From NCBI GenBank assembly GCA_902782885.1, contig CACZOW010000026.1:1-12749 (forward strand): a stretch of DNA of 12,749 nucleotides. Direction: 5' to 3'. Below the pieces are notes generated by a model. It was not told where the DNA came from. It saw only the letters and a program-made list of their open reading frames with translations, and ran no database searches. This document shows positions 6,187 through 11,897 of this stretch, piece after piece; within the stretch, counting starts at the first letter, position 1, and every line of letters begins with the position of its first letter. Origin of the DNA: an uncultured Ruminococcus sp. GTDB taxonomy: Bacteria > Bacillota > Clostridia > UBA1212 > UBA1255. The translations under genes and the position numbers were made by a program.

Positions 6187-7674
6187 TCAACGGTACAGTT
6201 TGATGTACCGGCCTTCGTTGTCGTACAGTTCGTACGGGTCTCCGTATTTTTCGAATACGCCCTTATTGGCGTAGGCAATCAGCGTTTTGCCGCAGTATAT
6301 GAAGCGCTCGCCGTAGATATTGCCCACGTCGCGGTGCTTGTACGTGCCGTTGCACAGGATCTCGCTCATACTGGTGCCGTACATCACGTGGAACCCTTCG
6401 CTGATGAGTTTGGAATATTGCTCGGTGCCGTATTCCACCCAGGTTCCGAACGGGTACACGTAGAACGGCGTATAACCGATGAGCGGTTTGACCTGTGTAT
6501 TCCAGCTGTTGAAATCCTTGTTGAGCTTATCCCCGGTCAACGTAGAGAGATCGAGATGCGCATAGCTGTGGCAGCCGAAGTAAAAGCCGTGTTCTTTCAG
6601 GTATTTGATCACTTCGCGGGCCTCCGCGCGCTCTTTCTCCACGTCGTAGCCCCTTGACGCGTAACGCGTGTCGGTGCGGTAGCCCAGTATGCCCGCGTTG
6701 CCGCTAACCGCCAGCATCAGTCTCGCGCCGGCGAAGGAAAAGTCGGGATGTTTCAGGCAGAACTGTTCGGTAATGTCGCATACGTCGCGCTCGTACGAAT
6801 ACTCTTCGGTACCGTCTTTCATAAGCGTGTACGACGCGATATGATCGTTATAGACCACGATCTTATCGATGCGGCCGGTGCCGTGCTCGTCTTCCGGGAA
6901 GCAGACGTTGTCGCAGGAAATTATGATGCCGGTCTTGCCCTTGGGCAGTTTGACCGATTTCTTGAGATTCGCGATCAGATTGCCGTCGCGCCACTCGTAG
7001 TCAAAAATGTAGTTGGCGTCGATAAGTATGTAGTTTTTGGCATATAAATTGTCCAGCAGGCGCACATATTCCACGGTGGTGTTGTTCCAGTCGTGCCAGG
7101 AACTCTTGGGGTTGATAGCCAGGTCAAGTTCGGGGAACGCCACCAGGTTATGCACGAAAATGTGCCCCAACTTGCTCACGGGGCAATCCCAGTACTCCTT
7201 GCTGCTGTCAAGAGTTACGCAGTACACTTCCTCTTCACGGCCGGGGATCGGGACCATGCGCGCGGACTCGGAGCTGCCGTACACCGGGGCGTTGTCGGGG
7301 ATGTCTCCGGAAGAAGGGCGCTGGGTAGGCGCGGCAGTGGCGGTGGGCTGCTTTGTCGGCGTCGCGGGCACGTCCGTGGCGGGAACTTCAGTGGCGGGGA
7401 CTTTTGTCACAACGGGGGTCTCAGTCCCGCCATTTTCCGTGGAAACGGCTGCCGAGGCATCGGGAGCGTCGGTGGGCGCGTCCGTGATCACGGGCTCTAC
7501 CGTGAACGCGGGATCCGGGGTGACAATGATCATATAGTCCGTATTGTCCGGATTGAACGTCCGTACCGTTTCGCTGCCGTTCCCCATATTGCACGCGGAC
7601 AACAGCACCGCCAGGCCGGCGCACAACGCCAGCGCGATCAATAATATGACAGTTCTTTTCTTCATAATTCTCAC
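6187..7674 (-). CDS. Lipoprotein with polysaccharide-deacetylase (NodB-like) domain
   Basis: The product is 495 residues from GTG 7674, which has GGAG nine bases upstream, or 492 from ATG 7665, which has a poorer site. A hydrophobic signal ends in the lipobox LSAC with Cys28, so it should be lipid-anchored outside the membrane. Residues 50-125 form a Thr/Pro/Ala linker containing the short tandem VPATEVPATDVPAT. Residues 140-495 resemble clostridial polysaccharide-deacetylase lipoproteins: an HNLVAFPELD start, KGKTGIIISCDNVCF (motif 1), GILGYRTDTRYAS, the zinc-site motif HSYAH (His369, His373) and YPFG (407-410). In the usual TFDDG-type motif 1, the first Asp is the base and the second is a metal ligand. 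Here the pair is Asp255-Asn256, so activity may be altered or absent. The likely target is N-acetylated or O-acetylated cell-wall polysaccharide. It heads a six-gene set of close spacing. Confidence 0.85.
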   Translation of the reverse strand: MRIMKKRTVILLIALALCAGLAVLLSACNMGNGSETVRTFNPDNTDYMIIVTPDPAFTVEPVITDAPTDAPDASAAVSTENGGTETPVVTKVPATEVPATDVPATPTKQPTATAAPTQRPSSGDIPDNAPVYGSSESARMVPIPGREEEVYCVTLDSSKEYWDCPVSKLGHIFVHNLVAFPELDLAINPKSSWHDWNNTTVEYVRLLDNLYAKNYILIDANYIFDYEWRDGNLIANLKKSVKLPKGKTGIIISCDNVCFPEDEHGTGRIDKIVVYNDHIASYTLMKDGTEEYSYERDVCDITEQFCLKHPDFSFAGARLMLAVSGNAGILGYRTDTRYASRGYDVEKERAEAREVIKYLKEHGFYFGCHSYAHLDLSTLTGDKLNKDFNSWNTQVKPLIGYTPFYVYPFGTWVEYGTEQYSKLISEGFHVMYGTSMSEILCNGTYKHRDVGNIYGERFIYCGKTLIAYANKGVFEKYGDPYELYDNEGRYIKLYR

Positions 7675-7687
7675 TTTTGTAGGCTCC

Positions 7688-7704
7688 GGCGGTCCATGAC
7701 CGCC
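7688..7704 (-). promoter_or_regulatory. Perfect hairpin just before the deacetylase ribosome binding site
   Basis: On the minus strand, GGCGGTC and GACCGCC pair over seven bases around an ATG loop. It lies 6 bases after the T-tract of the upstream terminator and immediately before the GGAG that serves GTG 7674. It has no T-tract of its own, so it is not a terminator. It could protect the 5' end of a processed or read-through transcript, or limit access to the ribosome binding site. Confidence 0.45.
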
Positions 7705-7709
7705 TCGGT

Positions 7710-7751
7710 AAAAGAAAAATGCGGCAGCCCGGAAACCCGGGACGACCGCAT
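7710..7751 (-). terminator. Strong intrinsic terminator after the efp operon
   Basis: On the minus strand ATGCGG (7746-7751) pairs with CCGCAT (7719-7724), with an inner CCCGG/CCGGG stem, followed by TTTTCTTTT. It lies 77 bases after the zinc-ribbon gene's stop. It is only 36 bases before the next gene's GTG start, leaving no room for a separate promoter between them. Confidence 0.8.
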
Positions 7752-7827
7752 CTCGTCTGATCGTTATTCTGCCGGACAGCGGCCGCCGTCAGTAAACCCA
7801 AACAGCGTTAAACTGTTTTCCGGTCTT

Positions 7828-8220
7828 TTACTCCTCTGTTTCGTCGTCATCGAGCCACTCGATGTCGATCTTGGTGCCGCATTCGGGGCACTTGAAGGAT
7901 TTAACGCTTTCGTCAATGTCCAGTTCGTCGAAGTCCAGCTCCGCGCCGCATTCCGGACAGGTCAGCGGTTCGTCGATATCTTCGTCATAATACTCTTCGT
8001 CAAACACTTCGGACTCCAGATCGTCAATGCGCTCTTCGTACTCGTCGATCACATCCAGGATCTGATCCTGCGTATCCTCCAGGTCCTCGGCGGAGATCGC
8101 CAGGTCCTCAACGATATCGATCAGCGCTTTGAAAAGCCTGCCCTCGTCCGTATTGGTGTCGAACTTCATGCCTTCCATCAGGCCTTTGACGTAATTAACG
8201 CGTTCGGAAAGATAGCCCAT
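7828..8220 (-). CDS. Small acidic zinc-ribbon protein, CD1247 N-terminal-domain type
   Basis: The 130-residue soluble protein has a helical N-terminal half (MGYLSERVNYVKGLMEGM, then an acidic stretch to about residue 85) and a C-terminal zinc ribbon. The ribbon is made of two CPECG knuckles with Cys88, Cys91, Cys111 and Cys114. From memory, the N-terminal half matches the clostridial domain named after C. difficile CD1247, a protein of unknown role sometimes mislabelled as an AraC-type regulator; there is no AraC helix-turn-helix here. Very high Asp/Glu content argues against direct DNA binding. ATG 8220 has AGGAGG seven bases upstream. It follows efp by 33 bases, and the pair ends at the terminator at 7710-7751. 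The context suggests a link to translation or a housekeeping role, but that is inference. Confidence 0.8.
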   Translation of the reverse strand: MGYLSERVNYVKGLMEGMKFDTNTDEGRLFKALIDIVEDLAISAEDLEDTQDQILDVIDEYEERIDDLESEVFDEEYYDEDIDEPLTCPECGAELDFDELDIDESVKSFKCPECGTKIDIEWLDDDETEE

Positions 8221-8253
8221 AGTAAACCTCCTGTGAAATGTTTAATATACAGC

Positions 8254-8811
8254 TTATGCTCTGCCCAGATACTCTTCGGTACGGGTGTCGATCTGGATCT
8301 TATCGCCGATGTTGATGAACAGCGGAACTTTTACCTGCGCGCCGGTCTCTACGATAGCGGGCTTGGTGGCGCCGGTAGCGGTGTCGCCTTTGAAGCCGGG
8401 TTCGGTGCTGGTAACTTCCAGTTCTACGAAGAACGGAGCTTCGATGCCGAATACCTTCTCCTTGAAGGACAACACTTTAACGACTTCGTTCTCTTTTACG
8501 AATTTAAGCGTGTCGCCAACGGTCGCGGCAGAGATCGGGATCTGCTCGTAGGTCTCAACGTCCATGAAATAATACAGATCGCCGTCGTTGTAGAGATAAG
8601 TCATATCCTTGCGGTCGATGCGCGCGAGGGGCATGCGGTCCGTGGGGTTGAAAGTTTTCTCAATGGTAGCGCCGGTGATCACGTTCTGGATCTTGGTGCG
8701 TACGAACGCCGCGCCCTTGCCGGGTTTAACGTGCTGAAACTCTTTTATCTGGTACACACCGTTGTCCATTTCAAAAGTTATTCCGTTTTTAAAGTCTCCT
8801 GCCTGAATCAT
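8254..8811 (-). CDS. efp: Translation elongation factor P
   Basis: The 185-residue protein is full length and typical. EF-P binds ribosomes stalled on polyproline stretches and promotes peptide-bond formation. The N-terminal KOW-like domain begins MIQAGDFKNGITFEMDNGVY, and the loop VKPGKGAAFVRTK puts Lys32 at the tip. In Bacillus-type EF-P this lysine of a KPGKG loop is modified with 5-aminopentanol; a PxGKG loop with Lys suggests the same class. No modifying enzyme is encoded here. The last domain ends FINIGDKIQIDTRTEEYLGRA, as expected. ATG 8811 has GGAGGTC five bases upstream. The frame is open further upstream, but that part would cross the promoter at 8852-8880 and the tRNA gene. EF-P clients plausibly include the proline-containing linkers of the two exported proteins in this window. 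Confidence 0.97.
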   Translation of the reverse strand: MIQAGDFKNGITFEMDNGVYQIKEFQHVKPGKGAAFVRTKIQNVITGATIEKTFNPTDRMPLARIDRKDMTYLYNDGDLYYFMDVETYEQIPISAATVGDTLKFVKENEVVKVLSFKEKVFGIEAPFFVELEVTSTEPGFKGDTATGATKPAIVETGAQVKVPLFINIGDKIQIDTRTEEYLGRA

Positions 8812-8851
8812 TCTAAGACCTCCATCTGTTGGTATTATTTTTACGCGGGCA

Positions 8852-8880
8852 ATTATACCGCATATCCGCACGGATTTCAA
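8852..8880 (-). promoter_or_regulatory. Sigma-A promoter of efp
   Basis: The minus strand shows TTGAAA (8875-8880), a 17-base spacer and a perfect TATAAT (8852-8857). Transcription should start near 8845, giving a leader of about 35 bases before the efp ATG. This is among the best promoter matches in the window. Confidence 0.85.
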
Positions 8881-8964
8881 CAGTTTTTTGCGATCTTTCG
8901 CCATATTGTCCGCATTTGCGGCAATTGCGGCAATCCGCCGCGCGCCGACCCGCATTTTGCCCGT

Positions 8965-9009
8965 AAATGAAACAGGGCTGCCGCCTTCCTTCAAGACGTC
9001 AACCCTGTT
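8965..9009 (-). terminator. Possible terminator of the tRNA gene
   Basis: Just after the tRNA, AACAGGG (9003-9009) and CCCTGTT (8971-8977) form a perfect 7-base inverted repeat followed by TCATTT. The 25-base loop and short T-run make it a weak candidate. It is the only inverted repeat in the right place. Confidence 0.4.
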
Positions 9010-9012
9010 AAG

Positions 9013-9086
9013 TGGAAGTAAAGAGATTCGAACTCTGGACCTTTCGCACGTCAAGCGAATGCTCTAACCAGCTGAGCTATACTTCC
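9013..9086 (-). tRNA. tRNA-Val (anticodon GAC)
   Basis: The minus strand folds as a complete cloverleaf. The acceptor is GGAAGTA/TACTTCC, the D stem GCTC/GAGC with loop AGCTGGTTA, and the anticodon stem TTCGC/GCGAA with loop TTGACGT. The variable loop is AGGTC and the T arm is CAGAG-TTCGAAT-CTCTT. The anticodon GAC decodes GUC and GUU valine codons. The discriminator is A73, and CCA is not encoded (CTTAAC follows), so it must be added. One pair at the base of the T stem is a C-U mismatch (positions 49-65). The gene has its own promoter about 34 bases upstream. Confidence 0.95.
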
Positions 9087-9119
9087 GTTGCTGACGGGTA
9101 TCTTCCCGAGAGCTTCCGT

Positions 9120-9148
9120 ATAATACCACATTATTTCTCAATATGCAA
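9120..9148 (-). promoter_or_regulatory. Promoter of tRNA-Val
   Basis: TTGCAT (9143-9148), 17 bases, TATTAT (9120-9125) on the minus strand. Start near 9113 would give a 27-base 5' leader with a small CGGG/CCCG hairpin, to be removed by RNase P. It lies between the terminator of the preceding gene and the tRNA. Confidence 0.7.
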
Positions 9149-9160
9149 CAACTTTTTTTC

Positions 9161-9214
9161 AAAAAGAAGGGGCCGCCTTCATTCCGGCCGGATCGCCGGA
9201 TCTGAAAGCGGCCC
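9161..9214 (-). terminator. Strong terminator of the surface-protein gene
   Basis: GGGCCGC (9208-9214) pairs with GCGGCCC (9170-9176). The stem continues through a T-G wobble and TTCA/TGAA to about 12 pairs, with further CCGG pairing in the loop. CTTCTTTTTG follows the stem. It lies about 50 bases after the stop at 9263. Confidence 0.85.
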
Positions 9215-9262
9215 TGTCTTCAGAAGAATCTACCCCGGAACGATGCTCCGGTACGTTTCATC

Positions 9263-10432
9263 TCAGAAAGAACGCTTCTTCGCAAACACCACGGCGGCGC
9301 CCATAGCGAGCACGGCGATGACGGCGATCATAGCGACGGCGGCGTCACCGGTCTGAGGAGGAGTAACTTCGCCGGTCTGGGGCTGATCAGTGGTCTGCTG
9401 AGCGGGAACTTCAGTATCGTCGGGGTTAGCCGCAAAGAAGTCACCTTCGATGATATCACCAGTCACAGAGAAAGCAAAATTCTTTTCTGTACCGATATAT
9501 TTCACTTTGGACAGATCTGCATCGGCGGTAGCGTGGTCCATAACAAAGTAAGCGCTCCCGTTTGCAGTATCGCCGGTGAGTTTCTCGCCGGTAGTGGTGA
9601 TGGTAAGGATGTAAGTGCCTGCTTCCGCTTTATCGTTAAGTTCGATTGCGCAGAGAGGATCACCGTCTTTGATCACTTCGTAAGAATAGGTAGCAATAGG
9701 ATCTTTAGAGAGAGTATTTTCTGCGTTATACTCAAACTTGTAAAGTTTAAGAACAACATTGCACTCTCTGTTCTGATCTTTTCTGCTTGACCAAGTGCTG
9801 GGCAGGAATACTCTGTTAAATCCAGCCGTGGTTGTGAATTCAACACCAACGGTCTGATCCTGCTGTGTGAGCCAGATACCGTCGGTCAAGTTAGCCTGAG
9901 GAACAGCAGTATAATTCTGAGTGGTCGGAGCCTCACCGCCGCCGTTACCGACAACGAGAGTAAACGCACCTTTGATATCCTCAGAACTGCCATCAGTATA
10001 TTTACCAACAATAGAAACAGTGTAAGTACCTTCGGCGAGAGCATCAACTCCAAGAAGCTCCATCATACCGCCCTGATCAGCTACATCATGACCGAAACCG
10101 GCTTTGATAAAATCATCAGCGACCCAACCTGCATTCTTAAATGCATCCAAAGTGGCGATTTCAGTTCTGTCTCTGTAGTTGTCAGAGCACTCTTTTTCTT
10201 CACCATTGAGGGTCCATACAACTTTGTCTACAGTCTTTCCATGGGCTGCAAACCATCCAAGAATGTACAGTTTCTGTCCCGGATCAATCGACACGGTGCT
10301 TTCAGTTGCAAAACCGGCATTGCCTTGATAAGAATTAACATCTGCATACAATGCATCAATACCAGCAAAAGCAGGTACTGCAAGAGCAAGCACCAGAACA
10401 ACGACAAGCATTATTCCTAATACTTTTTTCAT
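9263..10432 (-). CDS. Secreted cell-surface protein with sortase-type C-terminus
   Basis: I do not recognise a specific family for this 389-residue protein. It has a signal peptide (MKKVLGIMLVVVLVLALAVPAFA, cleavage before Gly24) and two probable beta-sandwich regions. The first (about 25-165) includes GYTIDG-like features seen in gut clostridial surface proteins (KVVWTLNGEE, EGTYTVSIVGKYTDGSS). The second spans about 175-330. A Thr/Pro/Gln spacer follows, then PPQTGD at 358-363, a hydrophobic segment and the tail KKRSF. That end is a sortase sorting signal in layout, but with PPQTG instead of LPxTG. A second PQTG lies a few residues earlier. ATG 10432 has AGGAGG nine bases upstream. It forms its own transcription unit, with promoter 10489-10517 and terminator 9161-9214. 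Its DNA is visibly more AT-rich than its neighbours (a sampled 60-base stretch at 9961-10020 is about 37% GC). It is probably displayed on the wall or membrane. Confidence 0.75.
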   Translation of the reverse strand: MKKVLGIMLVVVLVLALAVPAFAGIDALYADVNSYQGNAGFATESTVSIDPGQKLYILGWFAAHGKTVDKVVWTLNGEEKECSDNYRDRTEIATLDAFKNAGWVADDFIKAGFGHDVADQGGMMELLGVDALAEGTYTVSIVGKYTDGSSEDIKGAFTLVVGNGGGEAPTTQNYTAVPQANLTDGIWLTQQDQTVGVEFTTTAGFNRVFLPSTWSSRKDQNRECNVVLKLYKFEYNAENTLSKDPIATYSYEVIKDGDPLCAIELNDKAEAGTYILTITTTGEKLTGDTANGSAYFVMDHATADADLSKVKYIGTEKNFAFSVTGDIIEGDFFAANPDDTEVPAQQTTDQPQTGEVTPPQTGDAAVAMIAVIAVLAMGAAVVFAKKRSF

Positions 10433-10455
10433 CTCGAAAAACCTCCTGAAAATTT

Positions 10456-10480
10456 CTATGACAGCTTACACTGCTCATAG
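10456..10480 (-). promoter_or_regulatory. Hairpin at the predicted 5' end of the surface-protein mRNA
   Basis: On the minus strand, CTATGA and TCATAG pair over six bases, extended by CAG/CTG after a one-base bulge. The predicted transcription start (near 10482) is about two bases before the stem, so the mRNA would begin with this hairpin. Such 5'-terminal stems are known to slow mRNA decay. Confidence 0.5.
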
Positions 10481-10488
10481 TTTTTAGC

Positions 10489-10517
10489 ATTATAGCACAT
10501 CAGAAATCTATTGACAA
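10489..10517 (-). promoter_or_regulatory. Strong promoter of the surface-protein gene
   Basis: TTGTCA (10512-10517), 17 bases, TATAAT (10489-10494) on the minus strand. The AT-rich palindrome directly upstream may act as an UP element. A high expression level is likely. Confidence 0.85.
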
Positions 10518-10537
10518 CTGTTTTTTACAAAAAACAG
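10518..10537. promoter_or_regulatory. 20-bp palindrome abutting the -35 element
   Basis: CTGTTTTTT and AAAAAACAG flank a two-base centre. The palindrome ends at the base next to the -35 hexamer. It could be an operator, an A-tract UP element, or only the T-run of the preceding terminator. The sequence alone does not separate these. Confidence 0.4.
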
Positions 10538-10559
10538 CAAATGGGCAGCAAATGCTGCC
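10538..10559 (-). terminator. Hairpin ending the zinc-ribbon membrane-protein gene
   Basis: GGCAGCA (10553-10559 read on the minus strand) pairs with TGCTGCC (10544-10550), 8 bases after the stop codon. The T6 run comes only nine bases later, within the adjacent palindrome. Alternatively CAGCA can pair with a second TGCTG that directly precedes the T6. Confidence 0.5.
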
Positions 10560-10567
10560 TGGGTAAA

Positions 10568-11074
10568 TCAGCGCTTCAGCCGGTCAACGATCACCGATAT
10601 CACCGCCAGCACGATCAGGCCGATGACCACGGTGAGCGAAGTGTTTGACAGCGTACCTTTGCGCAGCGCAATGACGAAATAAATGAGTCCTGCGACAGCC
10701 GCGGCGCAGAGAATAAGAGTTATCACCAGCAGCACGATGCCGAACACCGTGTCGCGCTTTTCGGATTGACGCTCGAATTCCTCACGGCGCTTCCTGTCCG
10801 CTTCCAGCGCCGCGATCCGCGCTTTGCACTCTTCGGAGAGTTTGTCCGCCTCGTCGATGAACGCGATGGTGTCCAGGGCGGCGATCGCTTCCTGATACTT
10901 CGCGACGGAATTCTGATTCATGAGCCGCTCGGCGGAGCGGTACACGTCACGGAACTTGTCAACGTCCGCGGAATCGAGTTCGGTCATGTTGCCGCAGAAA
11001 CCGCAGCGGGCAATGTTGGAGCCTATCTTTATATTCAGTTTGCCGCCGCAGATCGGGCACTTAAATGAAAACAT
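10568..11074 (-). CDS. Zinc-ribbon membrane protein of unknown function
   Basis: The 168-residue protein starts with a zinc ribbon, CPICGG (Cys6, Cys9) and CGFC (Cys24, Cys27). A charged helical region follows (about 37-108), containing QEAIAALDTIAFIDEADKLSEECK, which looks like one TPR-like helical hairpin. Two transmembrane helices lie at about 110-136 and 147-163. The zinc ribbon and coil should face the cytoplasm. I do not recognise a named family. ATG 11074 is preferred, with GGAAAG 11 bases upstream; a GTG at 11083 is also open but has the same GGAAAG only two bases ahead, too close. A promoter within the end of tlyA (11120-11148) would serve it. Proteins with this plan in Firmicutes are often uncharacterised envelope sensors or scaffolds, which is inference only. 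Confidence 0.75.
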   Translation of the reverse strand: MFSFKCPICGGKLNIKIGSNIARCGFCGNMTELDSADVDKFRDVYRSAERLMNQNSVAKYQEAIAALDTIAFIDEADKLSEECKARIAALEADRKRREEFERQSEKRDTVFGIVLLVITLILCAAAVAGLIYFVIALRKGTLSNTSLTVVIGLIVLAVISVIVDRLKR

Positions 11075-11099
11075 ATCTTTCACGTCTTTCCGTCAATAT

Positions 11100-11153
11100 G
11101 ATACTTGCTTGCCGTTCGGATTATCGCATATCGGGCGCCGTTTTGCAAGTATC
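11100..11153. repeat. 9-bp inverted repeat around the tlyA stop and next promoter
   Basis: GATACTTGC (11100-11108) and GCAAGTATC (11145-11153) are exact reverse complements 36 bases apart. One arm overlaps the -35 box of the promoter at 11120-11148, and the other lies just downstream of the predicted start. It could bind a dimeric regulator, or form a long stem in read-through RNA from tlyA. Confidence 0.45.
11120..11148 (-). promoter_or_regulatory. Promoter of the zinc-ribbon membrane-protein gene
   Basis: TTGCAA (11143-11148), 17 bases, GATAAT (11120-11125), with TG one base before the -10 (extended -10). It lies within the last codons and stop of tlyA, about 45 bases before the ATG. Confidence 0.6.
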
Positions 11154-11897
11154 GTCCGCGGCCCGGACCGCGCCGGCGCGGAAATAAAGCAGGTATTCGG
11201 TGTTGCCGTCGCCGCCTTTCACAGGCGACTCGCATTGGCCGCGGAGCACGAGGCCGGCGGATTCGTATTCCGAGGTCGTCTCGAACATTGCCGCCTGTGC
11301 GCGGTCCGCGTCCCGGACGATGCCGCCCTTGCCCACCGCCCCGCGCCCGACTTCAAACTGGGGCTTGAACAACACGACCGCGCAGCCCCCCGGAGCGAGC
11401 AGTTCGGCGACTTTATCTCTGAGTTTACGTATGGATATGAACGATAAATCCATGCACAGAAAAGCGAATTTCTGCCCTTCCGGCGGCGTAAACGCGCGGG
11501 CATCGCACCCTTCCACGGACGTCACGCGGGGATCATCGCGAAGAGTGCTGTCAAGCTGACCGTGGCCGACGTCCACCGCGGTCACCGACGCGGCGCCGCG
11601 TTTCAGAAGCACCTGCGTGAAGCCGCCCGTGGAGGATCCGAGGTCAACACACGTCATACCCGCTACGTCGATCCCGAACCTTTCAAGAGCGTATTCCAGT
11701 TTCAGGGCACCACGTCCGACATATTCGAGCGGATCCGGCAGACATACAAGCCGGGACGCGTCCGTTTCGTCAAGCTCGTACGACGGGCGGAAAATAGTTT
11801 TGCCGTCCATGGAAACGCAGCCGGATTTTACCGCCCCCGCCGCCCGGGTGCGGCTTTTATAAATTCCGTGTTCCGCGAGCCAGACGTCCAGTCTCAT
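11121..11897 (-). CDS. tlyA: TlyA-family 2'-O-ribose rRNA methyltransferase
   Basis: The 258-residue protein joins an N-terminal S4 RNA-binding domain (about 1-60, MRLDVWLAEHGIYKSRTRA) to an FtsJ-type methyltransferase domain. The SAM-binding motif is VDLGSSTGGFT (84-94). The K-D-K-E catalytic set is Lys66 (GALKLEYAL), Asp150 (CMDLSFIS), Lys178 (LFKPQFE) and Glu234 (GNTEYLLYF). TlyA enzymes methylate ribose of rRNA and use SAM; the old name 'hemolysin' is misleading. The target here is not readable from sequence. ATG 11897 overlaps the dxs stop by ATGA and has GAGG seven bases upstream within dxs. The dxs-tlyA order is widespread in Firmicutes, where nadK, argR and recN usually follow. Here a zinc-ribbon membrane protein follows instead, so the usual cluster is broken. 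Confidence 0.95.
   Translation of the reverse strand: MRLDVWLAEHGIYKSRTRAAGAVKSGCVSMDGKTIFRPSYELDETDASRLVCLPDPLEYVGRGALKLEYALERFGIDVAGMTCVDLGSSTGGFTQVLLKRGAASVTAVDVGHGQLDSTLRDDPRVTSVEGCDARAFTPPEGQKFAFLCMDLSFISIRKLRDKVAELLAPGGCAVVLFKPQFEVGRGAVGKGGIVRDADRAQAAMFETTSEYESAGLVLRGQCESPVKGGDGNTEYLLYFRAGAVRAADDTCKTAPDMR

Noticed and set aside
6162..6197. A perfect TTGACA (6185-6190) and a 7-bp inverted repeat between the deacetylase and the first glycosylase
   Set aside because: No acceptable -10 box follows at 15-18 bases, and the hairpin lacks a T-run, so neither a promoter nor a terminator can be supported.
6138..6278. N-terminal extension of the Fe-S uracil-DNA glycosylase
   Set aside because: It overlaps the deacetylase gene and is not family-like; conserved similarity starts at residue 1 from ATG 6137.
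7696..8970. Plus-strand open frame of 424 codons
   Set aside because: It runs antisense through the zinc-ribbon gene, efp and the efp promoter. It mirrors those genes and shows no domain of its own.
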